This document shows, in pieces, positions 4,525-5,444 of a stretch of DNA of 5,444 nt. Source of the stretch: Micrococcales bacterium (lineage in GTDB: Bacteria > Actinomycetota > Actinomycetes > Actinomycetales > Dermatophilaceae); assembly GCA_030452775.1 (NCBI GenBank), contig JAKDLQ010000161.1, forward strand, positions 1 to 5,444, read 5' to 3'. The notes under the pieces are model-generated. The model worked only from the letters and a program-made list of their open reading frames with translations. It ran no database searches and was not told where the DNA came from. Positions within the stretch are counted from its first letter, which is position 1. Every line of letters begins with the position of its first letter. A program made the translations under genes and the position numbers.

Positions 4525-5444
4525 TCACACGACCGTGAGAACGATGGTGGATCCTTCGGGTGCTGGCGTATCCGGTGCCACACTCTGGTCCCGGACGAGC
4601 TCGAAGAAGGTGCCGAGGGGACGACGGACCTTGACGGTGAAGCCGAGCTTCTCCAGCGTCTTCTGGGCCTCGGCAACCGGTTTGCCGAGGACTCGTGGCA
4701 CGGTGACCAGGACCGGGCCCTTGGAGACGGTGATCGCGCCCTCGTCGCCGCGGCACAGGGTGCCCTCTGCCGGCTGCTGTGAGATGACCCGGTCGGCCGG
4801 GACCGTATCGCTGTTGGCGTCGGGGAGCCGCTTGACGGTCAGCTCGGCATCGGTGATCTGCGCGGTGGCCTCATCGAGGGTCTCACCCGTGACATCGGGG
4901 ACCGGCATCGGTTCGCGGCCCTTGGAGACGACGAGGTCGATCGGCGTGCTCCGGCGAACGGACGTGCCCTCAGTCGGCTCCTGCTTGATGACCACCCCCT
5001 TGTCGACGGTCTCACTCCAGACCTCAGCCTGGTGACCGACCTTGAGGGTGAGTGGGGTCAATTGGTCCGCGACGGACTTCGCCGCCTCTCCGACGAGATC
5101 GGGAACGGCGTAGCGCTCGGGGCCCTTGGACACGAGGAGATTGACGACCGAGCGTTTGGAGACCCGGGCGCCGGCGCTCGGATCACCCGAGATGACCTGC
5201 CCCTTGGCGACGGTCTCCGAGAAGGCCTTGCTCGACTGGGACGTCAGCGCTGCCTGACGCAGCGCAGCTTCCGCATCGGCCAGCGGCCGGACCGCCACCG
5301 GGGGCACCACGGTCATGCTCCCGGGACCTACGCTGAGCCACCACCCCGCCGCTGCCGACCCGACCACGAGGATGAGCAGCAGCAGCCGCAGCGGCCAGCG
5401 CAGACGCCGACGGGGCACGGCCGGACCGAGCGGGATCGCCGTCG
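4525..5444 (-). CDS. C-terminal part of a PASTA-domain Ser/Thr protein kinase (PknB/PkaF type), cut by the window edge
   Basis: Visible are the juxtamembrane and extracellular parts of a probable membrane receptor kinase. Counting from the GTG codon at 5418, a basic stretch (PRRRLRW) leads into one transmembrane helix (about 8-29). Four PASTA domains follow at about 34-100, 101-168, 169-236 and 237-297, most showing the PxVxG or similar opening, a GxVIxxxPxxG core and a VxVSKGP-type end. The protein stops right after the fourth domain. PASTA domains bind peptidoglycan fragments or lipid II and tune growth and division. The frame is open upstream of 5418 to position 5444 (reading TAIPLGPA), so the kinase domain very likely lies beyond the edge. 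A stand-alone membrane PASTA protein starting at GTG 5418 is less likely, since no Shine-Dalgarno precedes it. The neighbourhood supports the kinase call: a Ser/Thr kinase gene lies near class II DAHP synthase in other actinobacteria. The last domain is somewhat divergent (FFELVRDQSVAP). The gene converges with the permease gene, 136 bp apart. Confidence 0.88.
   Translation of the reverse strand, partial: TAIPLGPAVPRRRLRWPLRLLLLILVVGSAAAGWWLSVGPGSMTVVPPVAVRPLADAEAALRQAALTSQSSKAFSETVAKGQVISGDPSAGARVSKRSVVNLLVSKGPERYAVPDLVGEAAKSVADQLTPLTLKVGHQAEVWSETVDKGVVIKQEPTEGTSVRRSTPIDLVVSKGREPMPVPDVTGETLDEATAQITDAELTVKRLPDANSDTVPADRVISQQPAEGTLCRGDEGAITVSKGPVLVTVPRVLGKPVAEAQKTLEKLGFTVKVRRPLGTFFELVRDQSVAPDTPAPEGSTIVLTVV

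Noticed and set aside
4535..5035. Plus-strand open frame antisense to the PASTA domains
   Set aside because: It is a Ser/Thr/Arg-rich shadow of the repeated PASTA coding sequence, with no ribosome-binding site or recognisable domain.
4715..5140. Recurring GGCCCTTGGAGAC-like DNA (near 4716, 4917 and 5120) as a possible DNA repeat
   Set aside because: These are antisense views of the VSKGP/VSKGR junctions between PASTA domains, so protein-domain duplication explains them.
1..5444. CRISPR arrays, tRNA/rRNA genes, transposases or phage genes
   Set aside because: No regularly spaced repeats, tRNA-like cloverleaf or CCA end, or transposase or integrase motifs were seen on either strand.

Overview
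The window reads as a stretch of a high-GC actinobacterial chromosome. Third codon positions are strongly G/C, there is a GTG start with a leaderless-type promoter, the DAHP synthase is the class II type that resembles the mycobacterial enzyme, and there is a PknB/PkaF-style PASTA protein. A member of the Micrococcales or a close relative is my best guess, but the genus cannot be fixed from the sequence. Nothing points to a phage, an insertion sequence or a CRISPR array. The content is mostly core metabolism and signalling; the less ordinary material lies in the intergenic gaps.

Layout. Positions 1-94 (minus strand) hold the first 31 codons of an AbrB/MazE-type (SpoVT-AbrB fold) DNA-binding antitoxin-like protein that runs off the left edge. 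Its ribosome-binding site lies inside a perfect 7-bp inverted repeat, which suggests autoregulation. The divergent gap (95-326) contains this operator, another small palindrome and a promoter region for the next gene. Positions 327-1703 (plus) encode a class II 3-deoxy-D-arabino-heptulosonate 7-phosphate (DAHP) synthase with all its metal ligands. The GTG start sits six bases after a TACCCT -10 box, as expected for a leaderless mRNA. Two bases after its stop codon, 1706-2773 (plus) encodes a PLP-dependent threonine aldolase, so the two genes look translationally coupled. After a 106-bp gap with a terminator-like hairpin, 2880-4388 (plus) encodes a CAT-type APC-superfamily amino-acid permease with a strong Shine-Dalgarno sequence. 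Converging on it, 4525-5444 (minus) is the C-terminal part of a membrane protein with one transmembrane helix and four extracellular PASTA domains. It is almost certainly the end of a Ser/Thr protein kinase whose catalytic domain lies beyond the right edge. The 136-bp convergent gap holds a striking 14-bp perfect inverted repeat nested in a larger fold, plus a GC-rich hairpin.

How the genes fit together. DAHP synthase is the entry step of the shikimate pathway. Threonine aldolase interconverts threonine with glycine and acetaldehyde, and the permease probably moves amino acids, so the plus-strand block has an amino-acid-metabolism theme. The PASTA kinase would sense cell-wall fragments. A class II DAHP synthase gene lying near a Ser/Thr kinase gene is, from memory, also seen in Mycobacterium (aroG/pknL) and Streptomyces, so this neighbourhood looks ancestral rather than acquired. 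I found no convincing new biological system. The best leads are the intergenic inverted repeats and the leaderless start.
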